From positions 96,580,162 to 96,644,161 of the forward strand of contig NC_134397.1 in the NCBI RefSeq assembly GCF_050003625.1: 64,000 nucleotides of DNA, written 5' to 3'. Below, piece after piece: positions 44,399 to 56,389 of the stretch. Source of the stretch: Haematobia irritans (Eukaryota; Arthropoda; Insecta; Diptera; Muscidae). The position numbers were made by a program, and so were the translations under genes. Within the stretch, counting starts at the first letter, position 1; the number at the start of each line of letters is the position of its first letter. The notes beneath the pieces were generated by a model that did not search any database, was not told where the DNA came from, and saw only the letters and a program-made list of their open reading frames with translations.

Positions 44399-44565
44399 AA
44401 GTGGTTTCACAGCAATGTGGAACGCCGTTCGGACTCGGCTAAAAAAAGGAAGTCCCTTGTCATTGAGCTAAACATAAACACAAAATTTTTTTTCTGATTC
44501 TGATTTTCTGAAATGTCTTCAATCACAAGGCAAGCATGCTAGCCATTGCACCACGGTGGCTCCCT
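44399..44565. mobile_element. SINE fragments in opposite orientations
   Basis: A body fragment lies on the plus strand at 44,399-44,475 (GAACGCCGTTCGGACTCGGC). A head fragment lies on the minus strand at 44,525-44,565, whose box A (TGGTGCAATGGCTAGC) is nearly intact. The sequence between them is unrelated. Confidence 0.75.
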
Positions 44566-44957
44566 AAAACTAAAGATGTCCGTCTGTGACTTGTCTTTTG
44601 TCTGCAGGCAGGTTAAGTTCGGTCCAGACTTTGATATAGCCCTCATACAAACCACAATTAGTGTGTCTTTCCTTTCATTGAACAACGAAATGTACAACTT
44701 TATAGTAACGTTAATTGAAAACTTTGTTTCAATCCAATTTTTAATTTGAGATTTTACCAAACTTGGTTAAAGAGTTATTTGAATCAATGAATTTTTTTAT
44801 TGAAAAACGTAAAAATTTCAGAAATTATTTTATGTTAAATGGAACATTATTTAATTTAAAGCAATAAGATAGTTAAATCAATTAATTTTTTATTTGAAAT
44901 CGAGTAAACATATCCAATTGCCTGTTTATTTGGAAATTTTGTCGAAGTTAGATAATT
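44566..44957. other. Unassigned A+T-rich sequence
   Basis: TCAATTAATTTTTT-type stretches near 44,880 resemble the palindrome array at 55.9-56.3 kb. No gene is seen. Confidence 0.4.
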
Positions 44958-46293
44958 TTTATACCCTTCACCACTAGTGTGGTACAGTGTATAATAAGTA
45001 TGTGCATTTGTATGTAACGCCAAGAAGGAAAAGTCTGAGACCCATCGTTTAGTATACCGATCGTCTTAGAATTAAATTCTGAGTCGATTTAGCGATGTCC
45101 GTCTGTCTGTCTGTCTGTCCGTCTGTCTGTCTGTCTGTTGATGTATTTTTGTGTGCAAAGTACAGCTCGCAGATTTAGTCCAATTGTCCTAAAATTTGGT
45201 ATAGGGTCCTGTTTCGGCTCAAAGACGATCCCTATTGATTTTGGAAAAAATCGGTTCAGATTTAGATATAGCTGCCATATATATTTTTCACCGATCTGGT
45301 CATAATTGGCGTGTATATCAACCGATCTTCCTCAAATTCCGTACATCTCAAAAAACTTGCAAAATATCAGCCAAATCGGTTCAGATTTAGATATAGCTCC
45401 CATATATAGCTTTCGCCCGATTTACACTCATATGACCACAGAGGCCAATTTTTAACTCCGATTTAGTTAAAAATTTGCATAGGGAGTAGAATTAGCATTG
45501 TAACTATGCGTACCAAATTTGGTTGAAATCGGTTCAGATTTGGATATATCTCCCATATATATCGTTCGCCCGATTTACACTCATATGACCACAGAGGCCA
45601 ATTTTTAACTCCGATTTAGTTGAAATTTTGCACAGGGAGTAGAATTAGCATTGTAGCTATGCGTGACAAATTTGGTTTACATCGGTTCAGATTTAGATAT
45701 AGCTCCCATATATAGCTTTCGCCCGATTTACACTCATATGACCACAGAGGCCAATTATTAACTCCAATTTAGTTGAAATTTTGCACAGGGAGTAGAATTA
45801 GCATTGTAGCTATGCGTGCCAAATTTGGTTGACATCGGTTCAGATTTAGATATAACTTCAATATATATATTTTTCCGATTTCGACAAAAATGGTCAAAAT
45901 ACCAAAATTTTCGTGGTTAAAATTGTAAAAATGACTCTAATTTTCCTAAACTTCTAATACATATCGAGCGAAAAATCATAAAAACAACTTTTGCGAAGTT
46001 TCCTTAAAATTGCTTCAGATTTAAATGTTTCCCATATTTTTTTTTACTAACATTGTGTTCTACCCCAGTGCATTAGCCGACTTAAATTTTGAATCTATAG
46101 ATTTTGTGGAAGTCTATCAAATTCTGTCCAGACCGAGTGATATTTAAATGTAACATATGTATTTGGGACAAACCTTTATATATAGCATCCAACACATTTG
46201 ACGGATGTGATATGGTATCGAAAATTTAGATCTACAAAGTGGTGCAGGGTATAATATAGTCGGCCCGCCCGACTTTAGACTTTCCTTACTTGT
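44958..46293 (-). mobile_element. TATACCC-type dispersed repeat, copy 2 (minus)
   Basis: In reverse it starts ACAAGTAAGGAAAGTC with GTCGGGCGGGCCGAC and TATACCCTGCACC, and ends at a CACTAGTGGTGAAGGGTATA hairpin. Four units of about 180 bp share TATATGGGAGCTATATCTAA and GGCCTCTGTGGTCATATGAG. A (GTCT)n microsatellite of about 45 bases lies at 45,097-45,141. It is non-coding. Confidence 0.8.
45097..45141 (+). repeat. (GTCT)n microsatellite
   Basis: Tandem GTCTGTCTGTCC-type repeats sit within the TATACCC repeat, at the place where other copies have a GACAGACGGAC patch. Confidence 0.9.
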
Positions 46294-46733
46294 TTTCTTT
46301 TAAATATAGCGAACATATTTCTAAATAAATATTTCATTCGAGTGGAACTTTACTCTGTGACACCTAAGCACTGCCTTCATATCTTGGAAATGTGTGCATT
46401 GGATTCGATATAAAATTATCTTTGCGGATATATCGCTCGTCTCTTAGACTCGTACACAGTCCATATATTTTAGTTATACGTTCTGCGTACCGTGTGATAT
46501 AAGTTTATTATTTCTGTCGGATACATGTAATGCACGTCGAGTATTTGCAGGATAACAGTACCATTGGTTGTTGTGTAGACAGGTGTAATGTTTTTTAGCT
46601 TATGTTTTACATGCTCTTCTAAAAATAATTTTATGATTACAGTAGATAACGGATATAATACAAATTTTCTTTCTTATATGCTTTTTTTCTTATAGGCGAT
46701 AATTTTTCTTATGGAAACTAAAGTATGGTGGTT
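46294..46733. other. Unassigned sequence
   Basis: No element or gene was recognised. Confidence 0.4.
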
Positions 46734-47219
46734 TTACTGACCAGCGTTGCCAGAATTGTTTCACCAAAAATAAAAAAATAGCTAAAAAAAAGCTAAAAAT
46801 GCTAAAAAATAGCTAGAAAAAAAAGCTAAATTTTTTTGTATCAAAAGTCACATTTTTGATTGAAATTTAACAAACTTAAAGGCTTTATTTCACTTACAAT
46901 GCATACTATTTTCATTTTAATTCCACTTCTGTGAGACTGTAACAATATCTAAGGCATATTAGCTCTGTTTGCGTATTCGATACATTTTGATACAAATTTT
47001 TTACTGGAAGTCCTTCGTTTTGTGGGAGCTACCTTCCCAACACCTCTATTTTATTTACTTGTTATTTTAAAATATTAAATGATCTAAGCATGCTTTGGAT
47101 TTGGTAAAAAAATGATTTGTAATTTTTTTTAATAAAATTTTTGTTTGGATTTGAAATTGTGAAAAATTCGAAATACATTACTTTTATTTAAATTGTAGAA
47201 AATACCTATAGTTTACATT

Positions 47220-47627
47220 TCCCAGTAAAAACATTTTCCTTTTCTTCATGAGCTATCAAAGTGCTTTAAAAACGTGCTAACGCCAACTTAAATTTCCAAC
47301 TTCAGACTCGACTTCAAGTAGAAATTATTGTATATATACGTTTTTAAAATAAAGTGTTGAAAAACATCTTCTATTTTTGAACGCTATTTTGGTTGGTGGT
47401 TAAGATGCAAAAACCCCTCACATTTAAAGACTATTTCATTTATTCTTCCTTCTTTCATGAAAACATACCCATTTTTAAGTTGAATCACTTAATTATAAGG
47501 ACAAAACGACTTTATCGTCTTTTGGACAAGGAAAACAGTTTATATAAAAGAAATTCACAAATGCTATTATAACCAAAATTCGCGTTCGTATTTTAAGGAG
47601 ACGACAATATTTTTTCAGTGCACAAAG
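47220..47627 (-). mobile_element. 'CACTGAAAAAAA' MITE inside the hAT, partial
   Basis: In reverse it begins GCACTGAAAAAATATTGTCG and follows 43,719-44,374 for about 400 bp. The distal end is replaced by CCCAGTAAAAACATTTTCC. Confidence 0.75.
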
Positions 47628-47673
47628 CTATTCACATCTACTATTTTAATTTAGTAATATCGTAATAACTTTA

Positions 47674-48027
47674 GGTTAGGTTAGGTTAGGTTATGTGGCA
47701 GCCCGATGTATCAGGCTCACTTAGACTATTCAGTCCATTGTGATACCACAGTGGTGAACTTCTCTCTTATCACTGAGTGCTGCCCGATTCCATGTTAAGC
47801 TCAATGACAAGGGACCTCCTTTTTATAGCCGAGTCCGAACGGCGTTCCACATTGGAGTGAAACCACTTAGAGAAGCTTTGAAACCCTCAGAAATGTCACC
47901 AGCATTACTGAGGTGGGATAATCCACCGCTGAAAAACTTTTTGGTGTTCGGTCGTAGCAGGAATCGAACCCACGACCTTGTGTATGCAAGGCGGGCATGC
48001 TAACCATTGCACCACGGTGGCTCCCAA
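47674..48027 (-). mobile_element. Full-length tRNA-derived SINE, copy 3
   Basis: It has the tail (AGGTTAGGTTAGG), body and tRNA-like head in order. An 11-bp duplication TAATAACTTTA (47,663-47,673 and 48,028-48,038) brackets it. The internal boxes are intact and the copy differs from 38,202-38,545 at very few positions. Confidence 0.93.
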
Positions 48028-48527
48028 TAATAACTTTAACTTTAGAATATTATAATAACATAAAAAGGATAAATGAGTCAAATGATAATATTCCCAATAA
48101 TTTACTGAAAGTTTTCTAACAAATTTGTATGGTAATAGTAGATTTAAAGTTTACGATAACCTTTATGTATATAATGAAAATCTTTACAACAAGGTGTATT
48201 TGCTACAAAAATGCCCGCATAATGGCTGGACTCATTATTAATGTTTCAACTGAGCTTTGAAATATGTGGAAACCCTTATACTTGCAGCAAGGCTTAGATA
48301 AAAACGCCGATTTATCCATATTTCAATAGAAACATGTCGAAAATAAAAAAGCCAAAAATTGCTAAAAGGGTCATGAAAAAAAGCCAGAAAAAAGCTAAAA
48401 GCTAAATGCATTTTTTCCCCGCTAAACGTCTTCAAAAAAAGCAAAATCTAGCGGGAAAAAAGCTAAATTGGCAACGCTGTTACTGACGAATATTTATTTT
48501 CTTCTTATATGAGATTGTATACACTAA

Positions 48528-48590
48528 AAGAAGAGATTTTTGTTCTCAGGAACGAGTTTTATTTTATCCGTTAAAACTATTCTTACAAAG
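48528..48590 (+). repeat. End fragment related to the 15.05-kb inverted repeat
   Basis: ACACTAAAAGAAGAGATTTTT and TCTCAGGAACGAGTTTTATT parallel the reverse of about 15,047-15,113 (CACTGAAATAAGAGGTTTC). Confidence 0.5.
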
Positions 48591-49131
48591 TAAATATAAA
48601 AGATTTGCTTCATATTACAATTTTCATACTACACCCAGAAAAAAGTGCCTTCGAAATTAAACTATTAATTTAAACTATCAATTTAGTTTAGCCATTTTAT
48701 TTCCATTAAGTTAAATTTTTGTGTGAAATAATAAAATTTACTTGTTTCAATAAAAAATCCTAAACTGAAAGCAGTTAGGAATAGTTCATTAACTAGAATA
48801 AGGCATGGAATTTTACTAACACTGGTTTCTTCGCTGGGTATAAGAATTTACTACTGAACAAGAAAATTTTATTCACTGATAACAAAGCATTCGTAAACAT
48901 AAACAAAATCCGAACTAAAACCAAGTTTCCTCAAATTTAGTAAAATTTCTTATAAAATGATAATTCTGACTTCCTTTATTATAGAAAGCTTATCATACAT
49001 ACGAATAACACTTGCCATAGAAAAATAGTTTAGTTCATTCGAACTAAGAAGTATTCAATCCTTTCAAAACTTAATGAAACACCCTTGTTAGAATATAGGA
49101 AATTTTCCTATATTTCTTTTATCTATCTGTA

Positions 49132-49160
49132 ATCGATACCTGTCATCCATGTAATCGATA
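49132..49160. promoter_or_regulatory. Paired ATCGATA sites in the MITE
   Basis: AATCGATACCTG and TAATCGATATG are separated by about 20 bases. Both are conserved in copy B (51,561-51,597) and copy C (59,315-59,345). They resemble the DRE sites of fly promoters and lie about 200 bases upstream of a conserved ATG. Confidence 0.45.
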
Positions 49161-49354
49161 TGTTTGCGCGTGGGTTGTTTTTTAGCTGGAATCGCGTTGT
49201 TATGGTATACGTAGTGAATGATAAAAATAAATTTATTAAAATAATATAATAAATAACAAATAAAATATTTGTTATTTTAAATTAGTGAGAAATTTTTTCG
49301 TTTTTTGAAAGTTATTAAACATAAACAATACGAGTACGTCTATCAATATTCGTG

Positions 49355-49620
49355 ATGGTGTATAAAGAAAGAAAACGCCAGAAGAATAACAACCCCTTCA
49401 TTCATCTTCATTTTGGAATCTTCAATTATCAGGTACCATTCATACAGTGACGCTAACCTTTTGTGAAAAAATTGGTTTATGATTTTTTATATTTGTAGGT
49501 ATTGAAATTGTAAAATGAGGACAAAATCGTTAGACAGCAAGTTATTAAAATGAAAGGTACAAGAAGAAGAAAAATGCGGTTTACAGTTGATAACATGACA
49601 TGGAAATTGGAAATAGTGGA
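49355..49620 (+). pseudogene. Captured gene fragment with a 66-bp intron (candidate)
   Basis: After the paired ATCGATA sites, ATG at 49,355 opens a 26-codon frame beginning MVYKERKRQKNNNPF and ending at a CAG|GTACCA donor (49,433). A branch-rich A+T segment leads to TTTTTATATTTGTAG (acceptor ending 49,498), giving a 66-base GT...AG intron, the usual size for short fly introns. The next exon meets a TAA after four codons; the same frame then stays open as EDKIVRQQVIKMK...MTWKLEIVE before another stop. Copies B and C keep the acceptor and parts of exon 1 with small deletions. I do not recognise the protein. It could be a decayed host gene piece or a remnant of the transposon's own gene. Confidence 0.35.
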
Positions 49621-50119
49621 ATAATAAACTAATATTTCAAGGGCAGTCGATGCTGTTGATTTTAAATAAGTATATTTAATATATTAATAAAACATTTTAT
49701 AGAAGAAAACATTGCTTATATAAATAAATTGTATTTAAAAACGAAGGTAAGCAGTTCTAATTTTGAAGTAAAAGATTAACCACAAATATGTAAGATTTGT
49801 CCAAACGAATGAAAAAAGTTCAATAAAATCATTCCATATATGAATTCAATTCAGTTACATTTTTTCACTCTGTAGTATAGTGGTACATAAATATAGGAAA
49901 ATGTTAACTAATATATGGAATGCATTCTACCTAATTTCTACGAAAATCACATCGTTCAAACAAATAAAAATGTCTTTGGCGCTATACGAAGTTCAACTTT
50001 CTTCACAATGAGTTCATTTTAACAAAGAAGTGGTCACTTTTTTCTGGGTGTACCAAATTTGGTTGTAATTGGTTCAGATTTAGATATAGCTCCCATATGT
50101 ATGTGTTTCTGTGTGACAG

Positions 50120-50508
50120 ATTTATAATGTCATAATATTTATTGAACTAAACGCATAACCTTCGAAACAGATCGTTATTAACATAGTTTGATCTATAATA
50201 CGGAATTCTTAGCGGCTCAAAATTTCTGCTAGACCATCAGGTATGTTAAAAGACAGTTTGTTGTGAATAAACTCTGAGTCAATTTTACCTTTAATTGTAT
50301 TTAGTATGAAAGAAATATTTAACATAATTCTACGACTTTGCAGTGAGGGTAATTTTATAAGATTTAAGCGAAATTGATACGATGGTAGGTTAGGTTAAGT
50401 TAGGTTAGGTGGCAGCCCGATGTATCAGGCTCGCTTAGACTATTCAGTCCATTGTGATACCACATTGGTGAACTTCTCTCTGATACGATGGTAAAGACTG
50501 GCGATCCC
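50120..50508 (-). pseudogene. LINE RT C-terminal fragment, split by a SINE tail
   Basis: The minus strand encodes YQFRLNLIKLPSLQSRRIM, then NISFILNTIKGKIDSEFIHN and KLSFNIP. This matches the thumb region of the LINE at 0.4-1.2 kb (LPTLSSRRKMLNVTFIMNIL). It is interrupted by a 93-bp SINE tail at 50,388-50,480. Confidence 0.75.
50388..50480 (-). mobile_element. Short SINE tail insertion (minus)
   Basis: In reverse it reads GAGAGAAGTTCACCAATGTG onward to the CCTAAC tail. A perfect 13-bp duplication TGATACGATGGTA (50,375-50,387, 50,481-50,493) flanks it. Confidence 0.92.
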
Positions 50509-50509
50509 A

Positions 50510-52526
50510 CACTGAAAAAAAGCATGCTCGGTTCCAAAGATTTTGTCTTTACTTTAAAAACTTTGGTAATGATCCCGAGACAAAGAGACGGAGAATACAA
50601 GTAAGGATCCTTTTAAGACACAATTCTCTATTAAATTTTGGTTTTGTGTAGGAAGCACCTTTTAATTTTTCGTTTTTTTTCACCTTTTTTTTCTTCATAG
50701 GCACCCAGAAAAAAGTGAACCCTTCTTTAAGTTAAAATGAACTCATTGTGAAGAAAGTTGAACTTCGTATAGCGCCAAAGACATTTTTATTTGTTTGAAC
50801 GATGTGATTTTCATAGAAATTAGGTAGAATGCATTCCATATATTAGTTAACATTTCCTATATTTATGTACCACTATACTACAAAATGAAAAACTTTAACT
50901 GAATTGAATTCATATATGGAATGATTTTATTGAACTTTTTTCATTGATTTGGATAAATCTTACATATTTGTTGTAAACCTTTTACTTCAAAATTAGAACT
51001 GATTATCTTCGTTTTTAAATACAATTTTATTTATCTATATAGGCAATTTTTTCTTCAATAAAAGACATGTTTTATTAATATATTAAATATATTTATTAAG
51101 AATCAACATCATCGAAATATTAGTTTATTATTCCACTATTTCCAATTTCCATGTAATATTATCAACTGTAGAACGTAATTTTTTTCTTCTTGTTGTACCT
51201 TTCACTTTTAATAAGTTGCTGCCTAACGATTTTGTCCTCATTTTACAATTTCAATGCCTACAAATATAAAAAATCATAATTCTTTCACAAAAGGTTGAAT
51301 GTTCCCTGATGAATGATGGGGCTGTTATTCTTTTGGTGTTTTCTTTCTTTGTAACCATCTCGAACATTGATAGACTTATTGTTTGTTATTTATGTTTAAT
51401 AATTTTCAAAAAACGAAAATTGTTCTCACTAATTTAAAATAACAAATATCTTACATATTTTATTTGTTATTTATTATATTATTTTACTATATTATAGTTT
51501 AACAATCTCTCCGTATACCATAACAACGCGATTCCAACTAAAAAACAACCCACGCGCAAACATATCGATTACACCGATGACAAGTATCGATTACAGGTAG
51601 ACAAAAGAGATATAGGAAAATTTCCTATTTTCTAACAAGTATGTTTCCTTGAGTTTTGAATGGATTGAATACTTATTAGTACAAATGAACTAAAATATTT
51701 TTCTATGCCAAGTGTTATTCGTATGTATGATAAGCTTTCTATAAAAAAGGAAGTCAGAATTATCATTTTATAAGAAATTTTATTAAATTTGAGGAAACTT
51801 GGTTTTAGTACGGTTTTTGTTTATTTTTACGAATGCTTTGTTATCAGTGAATAAAATTTTCTTGTTCAGTAGTAAATTCTTATACCCAGCGAAGAAAACA
51901 GTATTAGTAAAATTCCATGCCTTATTCTAGTTAATGAACTATTCTTAACTGGTTTCAGTTTAGGAGTTTTTTGCTGGGACAAGTAAATTTTATTATTTAG
52001 CACAAAAATTTAACTTAATAGAAATAAAATGGCTAAACTAAATTGAACATTTTTTCCTTTAGTTTCGAAGACACTTTTCTCGGTGTGCTATCAAAGTCCT
52101 TTAAAACAGAATTAACGACAACTTTATTTTCCAAATTCAGACTCGACTTCCAGTAGGAATTATGGTATGTTTCAAGTAAAAAACGTCTTTAAAATAAAGT
52201 GTTGAAAAACATGTCCTATATTTGAACGATTTGGATCCAAGTAAATTTTTTTTGAGCGTAGTCAAAGTGCAAAAAGACAAGAAATTTAAAGACAATTTCA
52301 TTAATTTTAAAGAATTTTTCTGAATTTTTCATGTTATGATACGAATTTTGAAGTCAAAGCACTTAATTATAAGGACAATACGACTTCATTGAAAAGTTTA
52401 TCGACTTTTTGACTAGGAAAAAACTTTATATTAGAGAAATGCGTCTTCGATGGTTAGCAAAATTGGCATTCGTATTTTAAAGACATGAAATCTTTGACCT
52501 CACGACAATATTTTTTTTTTTCAGTG
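50510..52526 (-). mobile_element. 'CACTGAAAAAAA' MITE split by copy B
   Basis: The outer parts are collinear with 43,719-44,374 in reverse. The middle is replaced by copy B of the CACCCAG family. With that removed, the length is about 633 bp, close to the intact copy. Confidence 0.85.
50702..52085 (-). mobile_element. 'CACCCAGAAAAAAGTG' MITE, copy B
   Basis: It starts CACCCAGAAAAAAGTGAACC and ends GACACTTTTCTCGGTG. It is nested in the preceding MITE at the position corresponding to 44,180 of the intact copy. The exact target duplication is blurred. Confidence 0.85.
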
Positions 52527-52584
52527 CAACCTCTGTGTCGAAGGCAGAACAAAAGAAATTGCTGCTGGACGGATTCGATCTTAT

Positions 52585-52950
52585 TTGTTTTAAATAGGTT
52601 GAAAACAGACTAAGAATTGATAAAGTTATTAAAATTTTGTTGAAAAAAATTCCAAATCCATTCTAGAAAAATTGTCACTTTTAGAAAACTTTTCAGAAAA
52701 GCGTTGGAATTCATTAAAAATTATAAAAATTATTTATTTGGAAAAATATCACAACATTTTCTAATTCACATCCAAAATACTGAATTCTGATCGCACCTCA
52801 AAAAGGGATGCAAATTCAGTGCAACGGCTGTTGAAATGATGGACATCCCTCCTATGGCAAGCCCGTGTTAAATTCATCGCTTCTGCGCCAATTTTGAACC
52901 ACTTCCGGATCCAAAAAGAACATTTTCACTACTTTTGCTGTGTTTCTATA
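52585..52950 (+). mobile_element. 'CCCAGC family' repeat, partial
   Basis: It contains GCAAATTCAGTGCAACGGC and TTCATCGCTTCTGCGCC in the order of 17,151-17,712; the first ~130 bases are missing. Confidence 0.7.
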
Positions 52951-55555
52951 CATTTTTATATACATATATTAATTTTTGTTATATTTTTGAGGATACTGAT
53001 ATCAAAAATGTACAAAATTTCATTTTTAAAAATATTTATGCCGATTACTGTATTTTCATTAGAATTAACTTTATATCTAAACATTTCAAAATCCTGATCT
53101 ATGGAATATTCATTTTCTTTTTTTGCGATGTGCATATTTACAATGTTATTCACGTACAAATAAATTTTATTTTTAAAATCCAAATTATGACAGATACTTC
53201 AGTAAAAAGTGTTTTCTTAATTTAAAAAAAAAAACAAAATCTTTAAATCAAAACTGAATCTTTAATATAAGTCTTTGCCTATATTTGAGGCGTATTTATC
53301 TTTAATTCAAGGATTTAACATCTCACTTAAATTAAAGATTGTTTCTTTAAATCAAAAATGTTTTTCCTTACATTATAGAAAATTTGCCTTACTTCAAAGA
53401 CAAACGACTTTCACAGAGGGACACAAATTTCAAAGATTCGTGTTCTAAATTTAAAGAAGGTCATATAAAAAACCAAAAATGCTGGAAACGCATAATGTAT
53501 TTTTGGAAGGGGAAAATTTTTGTCGGAAAATATGTTTTCTCGCCGAATATAAACTTACTTTTTGAAATCAGATACATAATTTCCGAGAATATAACATGTG
53601 ACAATATATTTTTCATTTCAATTCAATTTCAATTTAGTGGGTTTGAGTCGATTTTCAAAAATTTCAAAAGTCGATTTGACAAACTAGAAGATTATTAAAA
53701 ATCGACTTCGACTTTATTTAAGATTTTTTTTATATTCCTATTATGTGACAGTCCGATGTTTTTCCTTTTTCTCTTTTTCTGAAGTTGATATTGTTTAAAT
53801 ATGCACAAAAGGCTCGTCGCTGTCTAACTGTGTCATTTTTTGTAAGATCGACATACATTTTTGGGGATTTCCTATGTACGCTTTCACTACAAACTCGTGT
53901 CAAATATGGCGCTTATCCACCATTTTAGTAGCTTCGTATTTTTGGCATTTGTCTTAGTTTATTTATTCTTCTTTACTTTCTTGTTTTTTTTTCTTATATA
54001 TTTTTTTAATATCACCCACTTGTCTTCTTTCCCCGAATGTTTATAAAATAATGAGCGTAGCAACAGAAAATAGATACCACCACATCGACTACGTACATTA
54101 GTGGTGGGATATCACCACTAATTCTCCCCATTACTGCCATATTTCAGCATTTCTTTGTGGGAATTGTTAATAAAAAAGGTAAAGTCTGAATGTTGTGTAA
54201 TAAATTGCCATAAAAGCAAAGTGGGACACTTCTTTTTTTTGTATTTGGTACCATACGATCCACAAAATTTGTTACTAGATATGACAGAAATAGTGGTAAA
54301 ACAAATTCTACCGATATTGTCAAAAAAAAAAAAAAATCAGTTACATTAAATCAAAAACGAATAAATAGAAAGCTTTATATTTTAATATATCTGTCTTTGA
54401 CCTTAAATCTTATTCTGTCTCATAGCCAGATTACCAATCATTACACTTTTCACCGCAAAGAAAGTTGAACAATTAAATGATAACGATAAAAATATATATG
54501 GTATTTATAACCACATAATGGTATTAGTTTGGTTTGTGATTACATTTGTGAAGATCGGAGTAAAACTTTGTTCTTTTCTTAAAAGAAAAACTCCGGAACC
54601 AAATATCATGCAGATACGATTGCGATTTTCATGTAGTATATGTTTTTAAATAATATTAGTTTCCTAACCAAAACCTTTTAATCTCGTCATTCAGTGCTCG
54701 GTGGCAGCTCTGTATAGTACGAGCATAGTATTCATTTGGCGCCTTCTCACACATTTACTCTTCATATTAATTGTGCTACCTCTCGTTTTAGTAAACATTC
54801 TGAGCACTACATAGCTATTTTGTATTTGTTTCAGTATTGTGTATCGCAAAGCACAATAGGCTAATAATGTTACGAGTTTTTAGTTGCTAAAAGACGGTTC
54901 GAGTGGCTTAACGTCAATACCGAGTGCTAAAACACTACAACCGTTCTACTCGTCATCGTTTTTATCGACGTCGTCTACACATGTAGATACGCGCACATTT
55001 CCCCCGCAATGATTTTATTAGCAAATTAATTCGTAACTCAATTAACACAAAATTCCTCTTGACATTTCGTTTAAGTAGTTTTTAATTTGTAAAAATTACA
55101 ATCGTTTCGAAAATAATTAGAACTCTTATATTTCATTTAAAAGTTGACATTGAAATGAGAACCATGCATGGGTAGATTCCGAGTTGGTAACTTAGCGCGC
55201 GTAACAAATTTTATGGCAGCAATCTGGATACGGATATCGTTGAATGAAATGTAAAGCTGTCTGAATTTTACAAAGACATATTGCAGAAACTTATATACGC
55301 ACGTTTCACCAACAAAGTTTTGTTTTGTGAGTCTTCTACCATACAAACGTTTAAATGTTATTGTTTGAAACTTTGAAATTTCGTGTATCGTTTTCATACG
55401 TGTGCAGTTTTAAAATGTTAATCCATGATCAAGATGAAGCAAGATACAATAGATCGCATCGTAGATTAGATTTGATGATTCTAAAAGCTCAAAAAATGTA
55501 AACATTCAGAGAATATACTCTCCTAGTGGAAAAAATGGCAATACATGATCTTAAG
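52951..55555. other. Mostly unassigned; later part host-like
   Basis: From 53,300 to 53,460 the sequence repeats the block at 5,030-5,160. Frames at 52,894-53,698 are A+T-driven. The part from about 54,640 to 55,560 is less repetitive and has balanced composition, with patches such as CGACGTCGTCTACACATG near 54,968. It could be host regulatory or leader sequence. A minus-strand frame of 86 codons (55,137-55,397) has no recognisable domain. Confidence 0.3.
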
Positions 55556-55562
55556 AGTTATT

Positions 55563-56370
55563 GCACAGAAAAAATATTGTATAATCAAATATTTCATATC
55601 CTTTGTATCATTTTTGCGTAGTATAGAAGACGAATTTCTCTGACATAAAGATTTGACCGAAAGTTGACAAGCATTTCATTGAGGGCGATCCAACTTAAAA
55701 ATGATTCACCAATGTGGTATCACAATGGACTGAATAGTCTAAGTGAGCCTGATACGTCGGGCTGCCACCTAACCTAACCTAAAAATGGATATCTTTATAA
55801 AAAGAAAACTCCAATATTAAATAAATCTTCTGAACAAAAAAATTACCAACACATTTCCAATTAAAACGTTGGTTAAAGCTGAAAACATTTTCAATTAAAA
55901 AACTAATTGATACAATAAACTTTCTAATCGAAGTAGAACATTAAATCAATTAAATTAAAGTGAACACACAAAAATTTTTTTCTGTTTCAATCACGAAATT
56001 AATTGATCCAATTAATTTTTTAATTAAAATGTCTTCAATCACAGAAATGATAGTATCAATTAAAAAATTATTTGAAGGTCAACTAAAAATTAATTGATCC
56101 AATTAAAAAATTAATTGATGCTATTCATTTTTGTGATTGATTTTTGTTTCAATTAAAAAATTGTTGAATCAATTAAATTTTTAATTGAATATTTTTTAAA
56201 ACTCAATTAAAATTTTAATTGGAAAAATTTTCGTGAAATTGTTTTGTGAACGATTGAAAATGATAACTTTTCAGATACAATAAACCTTTTAATCAAACTA
56301 GAAACATTAAGTCAATTAACTCAATGATTGAAAATTTTTAATTAACCCTAACTTCACACTTTTCTGGGTA
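55563..56370 (+). mobile_element. Decayed MITE with TCAATTAA palindrome array
   Basis: The left end GCACAGAAAAAATATTGT resembles the 'CACTGAAAAAAA' family, and the right end is CACTTTTCTGGGTA. Between about 55,860 and 56,350, words such as TCAATTAAAAAATTAATTGA recur in alternating directions, giving many small palindromes. A SINE tail interrupts it at 55,704. That both ends belong to one element is uncertain. Confidence 0.5.
55704..55779 (+). mobile_element. Short SINE tail insertion (76 bp)
   Basis: It starts ATTCACCAATGTGG and ends CCTAACC. An 8-bp duplication TAAAAATG (55,696-55,703, 55,780-55,787) brackets it. Confidence 0.88.
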
Positions 56371-56389
56371 TGAGGGGTCCACACCGAAA

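Larger units (their letters stand above)
46742..48479. mobile_element. hAT-like element (AAAAAGCTAAA type) with two nested insertions
   Basis: The ends CAGCGTTGCCAGAATTG and, inward from the right, CAGCGTTGCCAATTTAGC are flanked by a perfect 8-bp duplication TTACTGAC (46,734-46,741 and 48,480-48,487). AAAAAGCTAAA-type words crowd both subterminal regions (46,775-46,835 and 48,345-48,465). The interior contains a 'CACTGAAAAAAA' MITE fragment and a complete SINE. No transposase remains. Confidence 0.9.
48632..50050 (+). mobile_element. 'CACCCAGAAAAAAGTG' MITE, copy A
   Basis: The ends CACCCAGAAAAAAGTG (left) and its complement (right) are flanked by TA. Length is 1,419 bp. Copies B (50,702-52,085) and C (58,479-59,830) run in the opposite direction. 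The interior is less repetitive than in other MITEs. It holds paired ATCGAT sites and an intron-like segment, described separately. Confidence 0.88.

Noticed and set aside
45097..45141. CRISPR-like array
   Set aside because: It is a simple GTCT microsatellite without spacers, in a eukaryotic repeat.
52894..53225. Hydrophobic frames as membrane proteins
   Set aside because: They consist of Phe, Ile and Tyr codons forced by A+T richness and have no start context or homology signal.
55137..55397. Minus-strand 86-codon frame as a gene
   Set aside because: No known motif, no splice context and no repeat copy to compare.
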